64,000 bases of DNA from positions 18,090,153-18,154,152 of the forward strand of contig CM032659.1 in NCBI GenBank assembly GCA_019095985.1, written 5' to 3'. Source of the stretch: Streblospio benedicti (Eukaryota; Annelida; Polychaeta; Spionida; Spionidae). Below the pieces are notes generated by a model. The model was not told the origin of the DNA, did no database searches, and was given only the letters and a program-made list of their open reading frames with translations. The position numbers and the translations under genes were made by a program. Below, in pieces: positions 23,161 through 35,955 of the stretch (positions are counted from its first letter, which is position 1; each line of letters starts with the position of its first letter).

Positions 23161-24302
23161 GGGGAGACCGGGGCAAATTGAAACACAGTCAATAGTTCAA
23201 AATTTAATCAATATGTCGGTTTATTGATGTTTAAACAAAGTATGTGACTTGATATTGATTTGCATACAAAGTGTGGGAGACACTGAACAAACAAAGAAAA
23301 AGGTTGGAAGAAAAAACATTTTTTAAGCCAAGTAACTTAGTAAGTAAATTTTCGATGTTCTATTATTTTATTTTAATTCAATATAATACATGGAATCTTT
23401 ACAGTCAACTTTTCTCACAAAAGTATATATGTTTGTGCTATGAATCAAGATAATTTAAGTTTGACCTATATAATACAGAATAACATTCCGCGTGTATTTT
23501 TAGTTGAGGTTTGGATAGGGTAAATTGAAACAAAATTCAGGGGGCAGATTGTAACAACGTTTCAGTGCCTTTATAACTGATATACCGGAAAAGAATGCAA
23601 AAGAGCAACAATCCATGATAAAAAATAAAATGTTGAAAAAAAAGTGTTCAAAAAGAAGCAGCAAGAAAGAAGAAAAGTTAAAATGAAAGACAGCAAAAAG
23701 AAGCAGCCAAAAAACAACAAAAGAGCAAAACAAGACTTGTCTGGTGACTCTATGGAGCAATGGCCCTACATATTTTGTATAGAACCTTTTGCAGATAGTA
23801 GATCTGGAGAAATATGGTTGGTGTGGAAAGTCTGTAAAAAATGGGCTCATCAAGAGTACACAGATGGGTCTCCTTACTTCGTCTACCATAATTGCCAATC
23901 GGATAACTCCTCATAAAAGAGGATTTAAGAGTGAATGCAGCTCTGTTAGTGTAAAAAAAAAATGTTTGTTTGTTTGTTCGACTTTATTGTGTATACCAAT
24001 AAAGATTAATTGATGATAATCATGTTTTCTTTGTATTTATATGACTTATTTTTTCTATGTTACAACTTACCCTGTGCTCTGTTTCAATCTGCCCCACAGT
24101 GGGGTAAATTGAAACATATTTTATTTTAAACAAAAACTTTGATTATTCATCCAGCTACATTGTACTCATCATTACAAGCATCTTATATGATAGACAATGA
24201 CTAACAATATCATCATACACAATAGAATTGTAAAAATAATCCATAAGTCAGGAGATGTTTGAAAAAAGAATAAAAAGTGTTTCAACCTGCCCCGGTCTCC
24301 CC
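23161..24302 (+). mobile_element. Non-autonomous pogo-like DNA transposon
   Basis: TIRs of 25 bp with two mismatches begin GGGGAGACCGGGGCA. Internal copies of the GGGGYAAATTGAAACA motif lie at about 23519 and 24100. Inside, 23644-23916 encodes a lysine-rich stretch followed by EIWLVWKVCKKWAHQEYTDG and then SPYFVYHNC. This is a worn form of the C..CxKWAHxxCxxxxxxFxCxxC zinc-binding tail known from pogo/Tigger-type transposases, with three expected cysteines replaced (W, Y, Y). The rest of the transposase is absent. TA precedes the left end, but the right flank reads AT, so the duplication is unconfirmed. Confidence 0.7.
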
Positions 24303-24699
24303 ATCCCCATTAAGAAAACCTGGTCCTGCCATGTGTTTAAATGAGCAGTCACCTGCTCAACTGTTGGTCGTTCATTCCCAGTTACCAACTTGTCAAGTGT
24401 TCTGACAGCTCACTTGTTGTTTTATTTCACCATGACTACGCGCTAACAGCTGGTGATGTCTCGTTCATTGTATACGAAGTGTCGTATGCACCAACATGGT
24501 GTTATATTTCAGGAAAACCTCTTGAGGCGAACGTATGTAGCGCTCTCTACGCACAAGGAACATTCACTCAAGGCAATAGTTCGGCCTTTGTTTACATGCA
24601 CATGTACTTCCTTGTTTTGAGGGTTAGCTCCAAGAAATAATTTTGTGAAAGAACGAGAACTTGATAGAATCGGCTAATTAACCAAATGGTATAGAAAGT

Positions 24700-25490
24700 G
24701 GCAGGTTTATATGGAAATGGTATGTGGAAAAATGGCCAAAAATATCGGGATGTCGGATTATGAGGCAATGGGATGTGGGATAAACACCTTAAAACTTTCG
24801 GGGTATGGGAAAAAGGCCAAAGAAATTAGAGATATGGGATATCTGGACCCCGTATACGACACCCCCACCCCTAAATAGAAAGAACGTGCACATTTTGACC
24901 TCTTGCAAGCGAATTACAAAGCAAAGATGACAAGAGAATCTGCAAACGACATGTTCAACACGTGATGTCTAATGGGGCGGTACGATTGGCTGTTGCAGTC
25001 ACGTGCTCGATTGAATATCCAAGCTACGAACTGCTTTATTCTTTCTTGAAAGCTAACGGTGTATCACAGTAGACCGTGGTAATTTATGATGATGAATTAT
25101 AATGATGAAGTCACATATATGGGGCCGTATGGGATATTCTTCTGCGTTTTAACCATTTTTAATCCCCAGTCTGATCGTTATGACTTTTCATGTCTGACTC
25201 CTTTTATGGGCTGTAGTAGGTAACACGCACATTGGGGTGGGGGTGGGGGTATGGGCTGTTTTTAATTTTTAAAGAAGTGAGATGTGGTATAACAGACTAA
25301 AAACATTGGGACGTGGGTAAAAAAGCCTCCACCCCCACCCCACCCCGCTTACCCCAGGGAATTGTGATTCCATTAAAATGGGATGTGGGAAAACTCTTTA
25401 AAATTTGTGGGGTGTGGGAAAAAATAAACAAAATTTATGATATGAGATTTCGTGACCCCTTACACCCCCACGTGGGGTTGAATGGGATTC
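24700..25490 (+). repeat. Modular GGGATGTGGGAAAA repeat, two blocks
   Basis: Blocks at about 24700-24870 and 25290-25490 are built from GGGATGTGGGAAAA, CTTAAAATTTGGGGTGTGGG and AAAAAGGCCAAA modules. Reverse-complement blocks occur at about 36712-36835 and 60845-60950. Open frames crossing them are not genes. Confidence 0.7.
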
Positions 25491-26884
25491 TAGCTGTCAA
25501 AACACACGTCTGCGAAAAGACAATGTGTAACTCCAAAAGCTTGACAGATTGGATTTTAATATTCGAGAATCGCACTAGCTTTTAGTTAGTTGTATAGACT
25601 AGTAGACAGCTACACGTCCCACGAATGCACAAGAATGAACTTTTTTCGATAATGATATTCATCTGTCTGGATGACATCATTTAATTCAGGTGACAGCACG
25701 AGGGAAGAACTATACACCAGTTTTCTAATCGCTGTCTCAATGAAATATTTTTGTACGGTCGTAGTGTTGTCTCAAAATAGTTACTACAATTTTTACCTGC
25801 ACGTGGTGCAGTCTAAATCAATCAAAGCTCTGTGATGCTATGGCGTGTCAGAAAGAAATGATAAAGACTGATACTGATTGTCTATTCTTTCCCCCAAGAC
25901 TGCAATTGTTTGTAGCCACCTGTTGGTTTTAGGCAGGAACTACGATTAGAAAAGAAATGTATGACGATGGCACAGCGCAATGTGATCGCCACTATGACTT
26001 ATTGATACATGGGAAGACGGAGTGGGCAGTGGTCTGAGTCCTAATGATTATTTGTGAAAAAAAAATTGGAGCAGGGAAATTATTATTTGCACAAGGTATC
26101 CAAAAATGCAACCCTCCAGAGCTCGAAATAAGTGTCCCAATTGGTCCTACTGTAAAGTGTAAACACAGAATTAACCATATTTGAAATCAAATGTGCAAGC
26201 AAGTCCCTTCAACCAATTTGATCAAATTTCATGACATGATTTATTTTATAGATACAACACAAAACTATTAGATTATAAGTATAAAATTAATTGCATTATT
26301 CCTCTATTGTTTCTCCCATTTTCATTTTAAATGTTTGTAGTGACACAAATTTATACCCTTGACGTCACAACGTGGCAAAAATCTCGAACTATGGCGGACT
26401 TAATGTCATTTCTCAGTGGGTTTGTGAAAATTGCCACTTAAACCTTATATTTGAGACGTGACATAATTTTAGGTACTTAAACTGTGCTATATATAGTGCA
26501 ATCACCACACAGTGAAGACTGCACCGAAGCTTCAAAGGAAGATTGAAAAAAAAAAAATATATGTGCAGCAAATTTGTCAGACATTTCTTGTCATTTGACC
26601 ATGCTGGTGCTAGTGTCATATACACACATACACTGCATAGCCTGGTAAATTGCATTTCATTAAGAGCTTGTAAAACTGGGAGAAAAGTTGAATTTGCTTG
26701 TTATGAGAAGATCTGTTCACCACTCACCCCAGTCCGTCCTGACAAATGCCACAATAAGTGCGAAGTGCGTTCATCATGTTTGACAAAGTTCTCGTGTTCA
26801 GCACGTAATAAAACAAGCAATAATCACACCATGACGGAGTCTTGTGACAAACGACCACCCATTATTAAAAACACTTAGTTCATT

Positions 26885-27110
26885 AGTGTGATGCTGTGGA
26901 AGAGTGGCCATTGGGATTTCGACTCGTCACCAGAAGGTTGTGACTTCAATTCCATCTCGGGTCTGGCGGTGGGTGTTAAGCAAACTCATCCCCACAAAAG
27001 TTGCACAGTAAGTGCCACTGAGTGCGTTTTGTGTCTAAATGTGATAAACAAGAGGTGTGCACAGCATTCATTGCGTTACTCCATTCATTACGGCGATAAT
27101 GACTAGTGAC
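26885..27110 (+). mobile_element. Worn tRNA-derived SINE
   Basis: It aligns with the better copy at 32285: a GAAGAGTGG A-box remnant, ACCAGAAGGTTGTGACTTCA in place of the B box, TCGGGTCTGG and TTGCACA. It is much more diverged than that copy. Confidence 0.6.
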
Positions 27111-27420
27111 AATTGTTTTGTAACCAGATTGTAGAAAATTGTTTATTTTTCCTTTTTTTCTTTTTCAAACTCTCACCCTACAGTTATATTCACATTCCCA
27201 CTTTTCACAACCCAAGCTGTTCCCAAATCCTGCCCCTGCCACAGGTGTTATGGTGACCGATACAAACACCGTTACACAGTCAACTGGCGTACACTGGCAG
27301 CATTTCTAGATCTTCTACTGCAACAGCAGATAGGTAAATCCTGCCATACATGATGTAAACATTGCATAAATAGGCCTTTTTTCTTAAAAAAAAAAAAAAA
27401 ATGCTCACAAACAAAAAAGC

Positions 27421-27700
27421 ACAGTCAAGCGTCCGTCGCCGCCGCCAAGTCAAAGGGGCGTTTCCGTCCGCAGTGAAAACGAGGCTGTGACTGTCGGCAT
27501 CCCACGCACGTCACGCGTTAATCACGTGCATTGTCTCGGCGCGACACGTGCTAATATGACGTCATTAGCCAGATGTCAGCACGTCAGACGCGAGGCGGCG
27601 GCCCCAGGCAGCCTCTATTGTTTGCAGAGGCGGGTGAGGACAGGGCGTGGACGAGGGCGGCTCTCGTGCCGGGGGGCGGGGGGACGGGCTTGTTTTGTTG
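27421..27700. promoter_or_regulatory. CpG-rich regulatory-like island
   Basis: A GC-rich island in AT-rich DNA with CACGTG at 27523-27528 and 27545-27550 and a TGACGTCA palindrome at 27557-27564. It lies inside the inferred PDF intron. An enhancer or unannotated promoter is possible. It has no supported coding content. Confidence 0.4.
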
Positions 27701-28563
27701 GGGAAAAGTGCGATAAACAATTCAATTTACACTTCTATAGGTTTAGATGAGTTGTGAAATAGTGCAAGGAGTGCCACGTCGTCTTATGACATGCCCCCAT
27801 CCTCACAGAGTCCACATTGAATTTTCTGTATACATCTTTTTTATATTCAGTCCTTATTGTCTCCATATACGATGTAATCCCTGCTAGGTGAAACTTGGCC
27901 GTTTTTTTCCGTCTGAGAGTGGTCTGTTAAGAAAGAGGTTTCTCTCCCCACATTTCAAGTCCTGTTATGCTCGATGTTACTTATGCTAACAGTGCCAAAC
28001 ATTTATACAGTCCTAAATTTGGAATGTGATTTTTTCAAAACAATTACAGAAAAGTTTCAGATGGGAAATTCAATATAAAAAGAACAAACGAACTATAAAG
28101 TCATGCCACTTGTTTTTCTCTCCTTTTTTTTACCCCAAAAGGCTCATTCCCATTATTTGAATGAATGAACACATCCTTGGTTCATTTTAGCATTTCCCAT
28201 GTCATATCACATTTTTCTTAAAAAAGAGGAAGACACAATTTGTAAGTGTTGTTACTATCCCACAAACTCGCTGCCACCTAGTCTTTCAAAAGACCTTATA
28301 TCTATTAAATAGTTGTTTTCTCTATTATTAAAAAAACAAAAAAAAAAAAAAAACCAAAAACCAAAAACAAAAACCACGCGCATGTAAACCATATAACAAA
28401 TGCAAAGAAGAGCAAGTGTAATTGTGACAGCCTCTAGCGCTAATAGATCAGATCATTTAAAGGCTGTTTGATAGGCTAGCTGCCACCAGTCACTGGCTAT
28501 TGTGGTTGGAGGTTGTGTGGTGCTGATGGTGTTTGGGGGGTGAGGTGGGGTGGGGTGGGGGTA

Positions 28564-30044
28564 TGCAATAGGCTTAGATCAATCCTGGTTCTTAATTTTT
28601 CGATATTGGCTTGTGAAACAGGGCCATCGAGTTCGAATCGCAGTAGGAAAGTTGTGGAAGTGTGAGTAACACTTAACAAAGGTATTACAATGACCACTAA
28701 TTATGGAAAGGACTAGCGTTTCAAATGTCAAGCTCACGTGTATGGTCACTAGAGAGAACACAGTAAACACGACACAGCATCCCCAGTCTGCGAAGCTCTT
28801 GATACATCTGCGCACATTTTATAGGCAGATCCAGGGGTGAGAAATGACAACTTCCCATGTCTAATTAGTATGAGAAGTAAGAGCAGACTGACCGATACGT
28901 GCTTGGGCTATAATTATTGCGCTTAAAGCGCAATCTCAAAAACTTTTATAAATGAATTATCATCGTTACAATAATGAAAGAGGAAAGGGAAGAGTAAAAT
29001 ATTAATTAAAATTATTTGCAATAAATTCGTTCTTATTTAGTCATTATGTATATTATGATTGATTTAAATAATCCTCTGCTATATCTTATTACAATTATCT
29101 TTATACTTTAAAAATAATTTTCTAAATTTATATCCACATTTGATTCTTTAACAGCTGGCAAACCCGATTATTTCATAAAAGTATATTGTGACATAACGTA
29201 CTCACTCATGTCTTTAACGGACCTCAGAAATTCATTACTGGTAACACAGATTACACACAGATGGCTTTGCATTGTTCTATTAACAAATGCCTTATCCTCT
29301 CAGATATTCAGGATGTGTATGAAAAATATATGAATGCCAAATACTTGTAGTTCAGTGTCATTTCTTTATTCTACTATGAATTCATGAACTTTGGCCAGGG
29401 AATTATATATGTAAACAAGTGGGTCACCCCTAGTTCAACTTTGACCCGCCGAATCACTACCATTAACATAGTATTTTTACACCTTGAATAAAGTTCCAAA
29501 TAATTTCCGTGTGTGAATAAAACACCAGTAGAAATACTCAACTTTCTTGTACAATTATTAAAATATGTGACGTCATCGTCAGGCTACTATGCAAATCAGC
29601 CTCATCACATAAATACAAAAATTACCTGATGATCATGAGGGGTGTGGGAGGGGGGTGTTTTTTTTTCTTTTTCTTTTTTTTTCCTTTTTTTGGGTGGTGG
29701 TGATGGTGGTGCTTGTAAATCCCTTTCTCCAGCGAAATAATTTATGTTAGTAGGATTTTTGACATGTTTGCTACTGATCGTGCATATGCAATACCCAAGA
29801 GATCCCTAATTGTGTCCCCCTTTATGAAAACCTGGATCTGCCAGTGCATTTTGAGTGAGAAGTCAAAGTGTCGTTCCACCCTACAATCTTCACCCCCAAA
29901 CCTGTCACAATTCTCGGAATTGGTGTGAGTGGATTTAGCCGTCCTTTGGCGCTGAAAGGCAGACGATTTATGCTCGCCGTGAGATAAGGCCGCCCATCAG
30001 TTAAACCAAACACTGTGGCCGTGGTCGAGCTACTTAAATACATC
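28564..30044 (+). repeat. Tandem duplication, first unit (with insertion)
   Basis: It matches 30045-31107 in order: TGCAATAGGCTTAGAT, a GTTCGAATC tRNA B-box-like block, the R1 repeat with a TTGCGC/GCGCAA mini-palindrome, and a well-conserved block ending AACCAAACACTGTGGCCGTG. This unit carries about 465 extra bp at roughly 29240-29705. Confidence 0.85.
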
Positions 30045-31107
30045 TGCAATAGGCTTAGATTAAGCCAGCGTCTTAATTTTTATAATATTGGGTTGTGAAA
30101 CAAGGTCCTCGGGTTCGAATCTCAGTTGGAAAATTATGGAAGCGTGAGTAACACTTAAAAACGTATTACAATTACCAGTAGTTATGGGGTTGGTGTTGGT
30201 GTTTGGAGGGGACCTGTCCATTATATATAGGTCAGTGGTGAAAAAAGCAGTATGGAAGCGTTTCAAGTGGCAAGCTTACGTGTAAGCTCATTAGAAAGAA
30301 CAAATGGTATAAAACACAACACCAGCTTCCACAGTCTGCGAATCTCTGGATACACCTGTGCACATTTTATAGGCAGTTCCAGGGGTCGAGTATTAACACG
30401 TGCTCTTAACTACTGTATCCTTGTTATTAGGGCAGACTGACAGATGTAGATTGTGATTTATATTATTGCGCGAGTAGCGCAACTCAAAAACAATATAATA
30501 ATTGATTTTCGTAGATATAATTGAATATGCTATGGGACGAGTAAAAGTACAATTAAAATCATTTGCAATATATCTGTTCTTATTAGTTTATTACATATAT
30601 TATAATATCTTCACATAATTCATTCTTTGTTATATTCCAAATATTTTTATAATTTCAATTATAAATATTTGCATTTTTATCGATATATGAGTGCTTAACA
30701 GCTAACAAATCCAGCTATTTAATAAATTTGTATTCTGACATAACGTTCTCACTGATGCCTTTGACTGACCTCAGAAATCCGTTGCCGCTATGGCGGTAAA
30801 TGCTTGTAAATACCTTTCTACAGCAAAATACCACATATTAATCGGATCGTCCGTACAAAAACCACGATAGCCCTTAAGTACCCCTTTTCTGTAAACCTGG
30901 ATCTTCTAGTGCATTTTAAGTGAGAAGTCAAAGCGCCGTTCCACCCTACAATCTACACCCCCACAACTGCCAAAATTCTCGGAATTGGTGTGAGTGGATT
31001 TAGCCGCCCTTAGACGCTGAAAAGCAGACGATTTATGTTCGCCGTGAGATAAGGCCGCTCATCAGTTAAACCAAACACTGTGGCCGTGGGTGAGCTAGTT
31101 AAATACT
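30045..31107 (+). repeat. Tandem duplication, second unit
   Basis: A shorter copy of 28564-30044, lacking its internal insertion. The final 200 bp (30913-31107) are best conserved against 29843-30044. No gene is seen in either unit. Confidence 0.85.
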
Positions 31108-32284
31108 TGATTTATCACCTTAGAAATGCTCGTGTGCGTTTGCAGCGGAGTCTTGTCTAAAATGCGGTAATCTGTTTCAATATGGCGCTGCAGTTTTATC
31201 GTCTGACTATTTCCTCCGTACGCATGCGCAGGGAAGAGTTGCATGCAGAGGCGTATGCAGTATCAATGGTATTCGATCATATAATTGAGAACAGTAGATT
31301 ATGCCGACGCATATATGTTAGAGTTCATTATTAGCTCAGCATTCATCTATGAACCATGCAAGGTATAATTGATTTCAATAGCAGATCCAGGATTTTCATG
31401 AAAAAAGGACCCACGTACCTGATTTTTAACATGATTTTCAAGGAAAATAGGAATATCCCTGCCACATGAGCAATTGCACGTCCTTTAAAATCTTCTGTAT
31501 CATGACAGATTCATGTGTTTATGAAACGTAGATGTTGATATTTCCAGATATTGACCTACACAATCCATCAGACACACAGAACCAATGGGGACACGGTGCG
31601 AACTATACATCATCCCTGTATTATGACATAGGGTGCTAATTGTTACTCCCTGGACATCACTAAATAATCTCCCCTTTCAAATTACTGCCAACCTATTAGC
31701 CCCCCAAGGCCACAAAAGTGCAGATGAGAAATTCATTAAATGGGTGTAAATCGTGGTAAGTGCCTCGAGTGATGCATACGACTCTAATCAGGCAAAGGGA
31801 GGACGATAGTAAACCTATGGGGGCTCGGTGGGGGCTCGGTGGGGGGTGGGGTGGCGGTGGGGGCTGCGAGGATATATGGATGTGAGGATGTTGACCTAGA
31901 GGGTGGGTGCAGCGTCACATGTATTAGGTATCTTGGAACAATACCATTTCCGCGCGGTTTTTATAATATCTTTTAAACGTGCAGATATGGATAAACAGTG
32001 GAAGATAACTGTTAAAGTTGGCTCTCTGAATGCCCTTTTTGAAATTCGGAGCTTAATGTTACAAATATATATGGGAAAACATGCCCCCGACCCCGATATC
32101 AATTAGCCAAGGCATGTGTGTCACGGGCTTGTGGAGTGGGCATCATTTTCTGGCGTACATCATGTCTCGATTTGGAATCATCCCTTAAGCCTATATCAGA
32201 GATAACGCTATGAGCACATGGGACTGGTTATTGTAAACCGTACTGGGGTGGACGGTCATGGTGGAAAACTAAGTGTCAACCATA

Positions 32285-32636
32285 AGTTGTGTGCTTCCGT
32301 GGCCGAGTGGTTAGGGAGTTGGACTCGTGACCAGAAGGTCGTGGGTTCGATTCCCAGTCGGGTCTGGTGGTGGTTGCTGAGCAAACTTACCCCTAGCAGG
32401 TTGCACATTGCTCCGTGGCACCTACACGTTAATTAGGTACAGGTCATTGGGTTGAAAGAGTAAGTGAGTGAGTGTGTGAGTGATTAGCATTGTGCGCTGA
32501 ATGTGCTGCCATGCAAGTGTATGAGAAATGATCAATTGAAGATCATTAAGTGCGCCAATGACCCGGTGTAACTTGTAAAGTCGTGATATCAAAACTTGTA
32601 TCAAGACTATAAACCAGACATTTACATTTACATTTA
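32285..32636 (+). mobile_element. tRNA-derived SINE, well preserved
   Basis: It contains a perfect A box TGGCCGAGTGG (32300-32310) and B box GGTTCGATTCC (32344-32354), a tRNA-unrelated body and a short (ACATTT)n tail at about 32616-32635. A possible TAAGTT target duplication flanks it. The head resembles a Ser/Leu-type tRNA. Confidence 0.8.
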
Positions 32637-32854
32637 AGTTAATTTTAAAAAGTTAAGTGCATGAATGATCTTAAACACTTAATACATAAGTCATGCTAAT
32701 TAAAAAATGCAAGTTGCGGTGAAATCTAAATTCAATTAGCGCCATCCGTCTTTTCAACTTTTATAAAAATGAGTGCCCCCATCCCCGATTATTTATAATT
32801 TTAGTGACACCATGCACAGCTGCATTCCAAGAGGAAACCAGTGATGATTAACGT

Positions 32855-33235
32855 CTGCATTTACAGGGTTTTACAAATACTTTCTTCATAGCAGCAATGC
32901 TTTTCTGAGGTCAGTTATAAGCCATTACTGAGTGAGTTATGTCAGAATACAAATGTTATTCAAGAGTGGGATTTCCCAGCGGTTAAACACTCATATATGT
33001 ATACTAGTCCAAAATTTTAAGATAAACATCATAATAGTAGGTAGAATATAATACAGCTGCGAATCATATTAATTTGTTATAATAATGTAATAACCGAATA
33101 AAAACAGGTTTATTGCAAATCATTTCAAATTTATATGTTCTTTTCCCTTGTCTTAGTAATAACAGTGATTTTAAGCTTTATTAGTCAGTTTTTGAGGTTG
33201 CGTTCTGCAAAGATCGCTCGAAAATACTCTCCAGT
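32855..33235 (-). repeat. R1 repeat, minus copy
   Basis: Reverse complement of the R1 family: ACAGGGTTTTACAAATACTT, TTTTCTGAGGTCAGTTA, GAGTTATGTCAGAATACAAA, ending near GAGGTTGCG. Confidence 0.75.
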
Positions 33236-33274
33236 GATCAGTTCGTCCGCCTTTTATTTCTAATGCTAGTTATT

Positions 33275-34105
33275 ATTTTGGCGGGCGCCTTTACTCAATT
33301 TGCAATGCAGCAAAGAGTACTTATGTTAATTAGCGTCATAATCACTCTCTACGAGGTCGACTTTTTTGTTTGAATTTAGTTGTGTGAATAATACTTTGTA
33401 TGATTGTATTTTATAATTTATTTTGATGTATGTTGGTTATGCTACAATGAACATTTATTTAATATTATTTTTTTTTGATGATGCTTTTTCAAACTGAGCA
33501 TTGATCATACATGAGAACGTTATGATATAACTTTTTTATTATAAAAACGAAGCAGACACTCGTTGAGTGTGCGTCATAATCTTTTGCAGTTACAAGGTTT
33601 TACAAATACTTTCCACCATAGCAGCTATGCAGTTCTGAGGTGAGTTAAAGACATGAGTGAGTGCGTTATGTTAGAATACAAATTTTATTAAATAGTGGAC
33701 TTTGCCAGCTGTTAAAGACGCACATATGTATAATAGTCCAACTACTCACAATTACAGTTATATCCGTAGTGAGAATATAATACAACAGTGAACTATATCA
33801 CTTCATATGAGATATATATTAACCTAATAAGAATAAATTTATTGTCAATGATTTTAATTATATTATTACTTGATGCCTGTATATTCAGTTACAAAATCAT
33901 TAGCTTAAAAGATATTATTTGAAGTTGCATAAATTAACATGCAACGATTAAACAAGCCTGTATGAACAAGGAAAACAGGCACTACTCAATAAAGCGTGGT
34001 GTGATACTTTCCTCTGATATCACACTGTATTTCTGTATGAAGTTGAATAACGCGTAAAGAAATGAACATATTAACTTGTTTTTTTGTGCATTATCATGCA
34101 TGTGA
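33275..34105 (+). repeat. Direct duplication, copy 1
   Basis: It matches 35348-35955. The first about 70 bp (ATTTTGGCGGGCGCC onward) differ at one position. The remainder (R1 copy, then TCTGATATCACACTGT and GAACATATTAACTTGTTTTT) is more diverged. It is interrupted by the MITE at 33343-33571. Confidence 0.85.
33343..33571. mobile_element. MULE-like MITE with 9-bp target duplication
   Basis: A 229-bp insertion flanked by CGTCATAAT on both sides (33334-33342 and 33572-33580). The ends CACTCTCTACGAGG and the reverse complement CACACTCAACGAG are similar. The duplicate locus at about 35410 keeps the uninterrupted site (TGTCATAAT followed by CTTTTGCAG), which defines the insertion precisely. A 9-bp duplication suggests the Mutator superfamily. 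There is no ORF. Confidence 0.85.
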
Positions 34106-35347
34106 TTCACAGCCTGGATTAGATGATAAGCTCCCGTAACATCCATCAAAGTCGGGATGTGAATCTCTCAATAGTATCCAAGGTGTACCTTAAAATGTTA
34201 ACCGGTGAAAAATCCCTTATTTGTCAGTCAATAATATTTGATTTCAAGAAAAAAGGAAAAATAAGGGAACACCCACACAAATTTATATTGGCGAGAGATC
34301 TAGAACTGAACAAATTGTATTCGGTTCAGGTAGCTTTACAATAAAAAAAAACTATGGGTTAACCCCGACCGCCGGCAGATTGCAGTATTGAAAAATCAAG
34401 ACATTTACCTCACACCCCTTATCGTTGTAAGATCATAATCATATTAAAGCATGTGTCCAGTTTACACACTAGTAAGGTGCAAATAGTGTATCCGTCACCG
34501 TCATCAGCATAAAGTGACCACCGTGGTCATTTGGGCGGTCAGTGTGGGCTTATAACACACATTATCGCTCTTAGTGAGATGAACCCAAATGGTCGCAGCA
34601 GCAGGATGGGATTTCCCTGCTGCTTGGTAACAAAAGAGCTATTCATAGAATTACCATGTGTGTGTGACTAATGATAGTTTCAGGCATTCCAGATATTTCA
34701 AGTCGAATCAGCGGTGGTATTGTAGTGGCTGTTCATTGTCACATTTCCTGTCACTGTAGCTGGCTTATTTTGAGGTAAACTATTCCTCCCTGCCCCCGCG
34801 TATTCATAGTTTCCAGTATGACTGGAAATTGTTGGTGATTTGCATTCGAAGTTGTCAGACTGGGGCTTCGAGGAAGATGGATGGCGACCCCTGGGATATG
34901 ATCTATTAAAAACCATAATTAACGAGAAGGGTAATCATTGGAGCATAAAATCACAGCACCTCTGAGCATTTGCCTTTGAAAGGCAAAGTGATAAGCTACT
35001 TACACTGAGTGCTGTTCTAATTTTAAAACAATGCACTGGATTTGTCACACCCATTAATAAGTGCAAGTATATATTGGTTTGCAGAAATTGAGGGAATTTG
35101 TATTAATCAATGACAGGCGCATATGAGACTACTATAGATGCTATTTTTCAAAATACAGTAACCTTTCCTGTATCCATTCAGCGTATTTATAAAACTCAGA
35201 GTAGAGTTTTATTCGCAATACACTATATCCATTGGCAATTTTAGCTGTAAATATTTGAACACTTCACTGTAGAAGCTCTATATTTCATTGGATCTCATTT
35301 TTGTGTGTAATGGTCAAATCACAGTTCATTTTTAATACTAAATTATC

Positions 35348-35955
35348 ATTTTGGCGGGCGCCTTTACTCAATTTGCAATGCAGCAAAGAGTACTTATGTT
35401 AATTAGTGTCATAATCTTTTGCAGTTACAGGGTTTTACAAATACTTCCCACCATAGCAGCTACGCAGTTCTGAGGTCAGTTAAAGACATTAGTGAGTGCG
35501 CTATGTCAGAATACAAATTTTATTAAAGTGGGTTTTGCCAGCTGTTAAAGACGCATATATGTATAATAATCCAACTATTTACAATTGAAATTATATTTTT
35601 AGTGAGAATATAATAAAACAGTGAACTATATGACTTCATATGAGATATATATATTAACCCAATAAGAATAGATTTATTGTTAATGATTTTAATATTTTTA
35701 TTACTTGCTCCTCGTGACATCAGTAACAAGATTATACATTATTTTAAACATTATTTGAGGTTGCGCTTTGAGCGCAATGATAAATCAACATGCAACTATC
35801 AAAACCTCCAATTATGTACAATGGAAAGCAGGCACTCATCAATTAAACTGGTGCGATTCTATCCTCTGATATCACACTGTGTTTCTGTATAAAGTTGAAT
35901 AGCGAGTAATGAAATGAACATATTAACTTGTTTTTCGTGCATTATCATGCATTAG
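35348..35955 (+). repeat. Direct duplication, copy 2 (empty site)
   Basis: Homologue of 33275-34105 without the 229-bp MITE. It includes an R1 minus copy ending at a TTGCGCTTTGAGCGCAA palindrome. Confidence 0.85.

Noticed and set aside
23500-23898. 132-codon minus-strand frame
   Set aside because: It is the shadow of the transposase-tail frame on the plus strand inside the pogo-like element.
32291-32362. Functional tRNA gene (Ser/Leu type)
   Set aside because: The A and B boxes are perfect, but no acceptor stem closes and the sequence continues into a SINE body with a tail. A diverged relative occurs at 26885.
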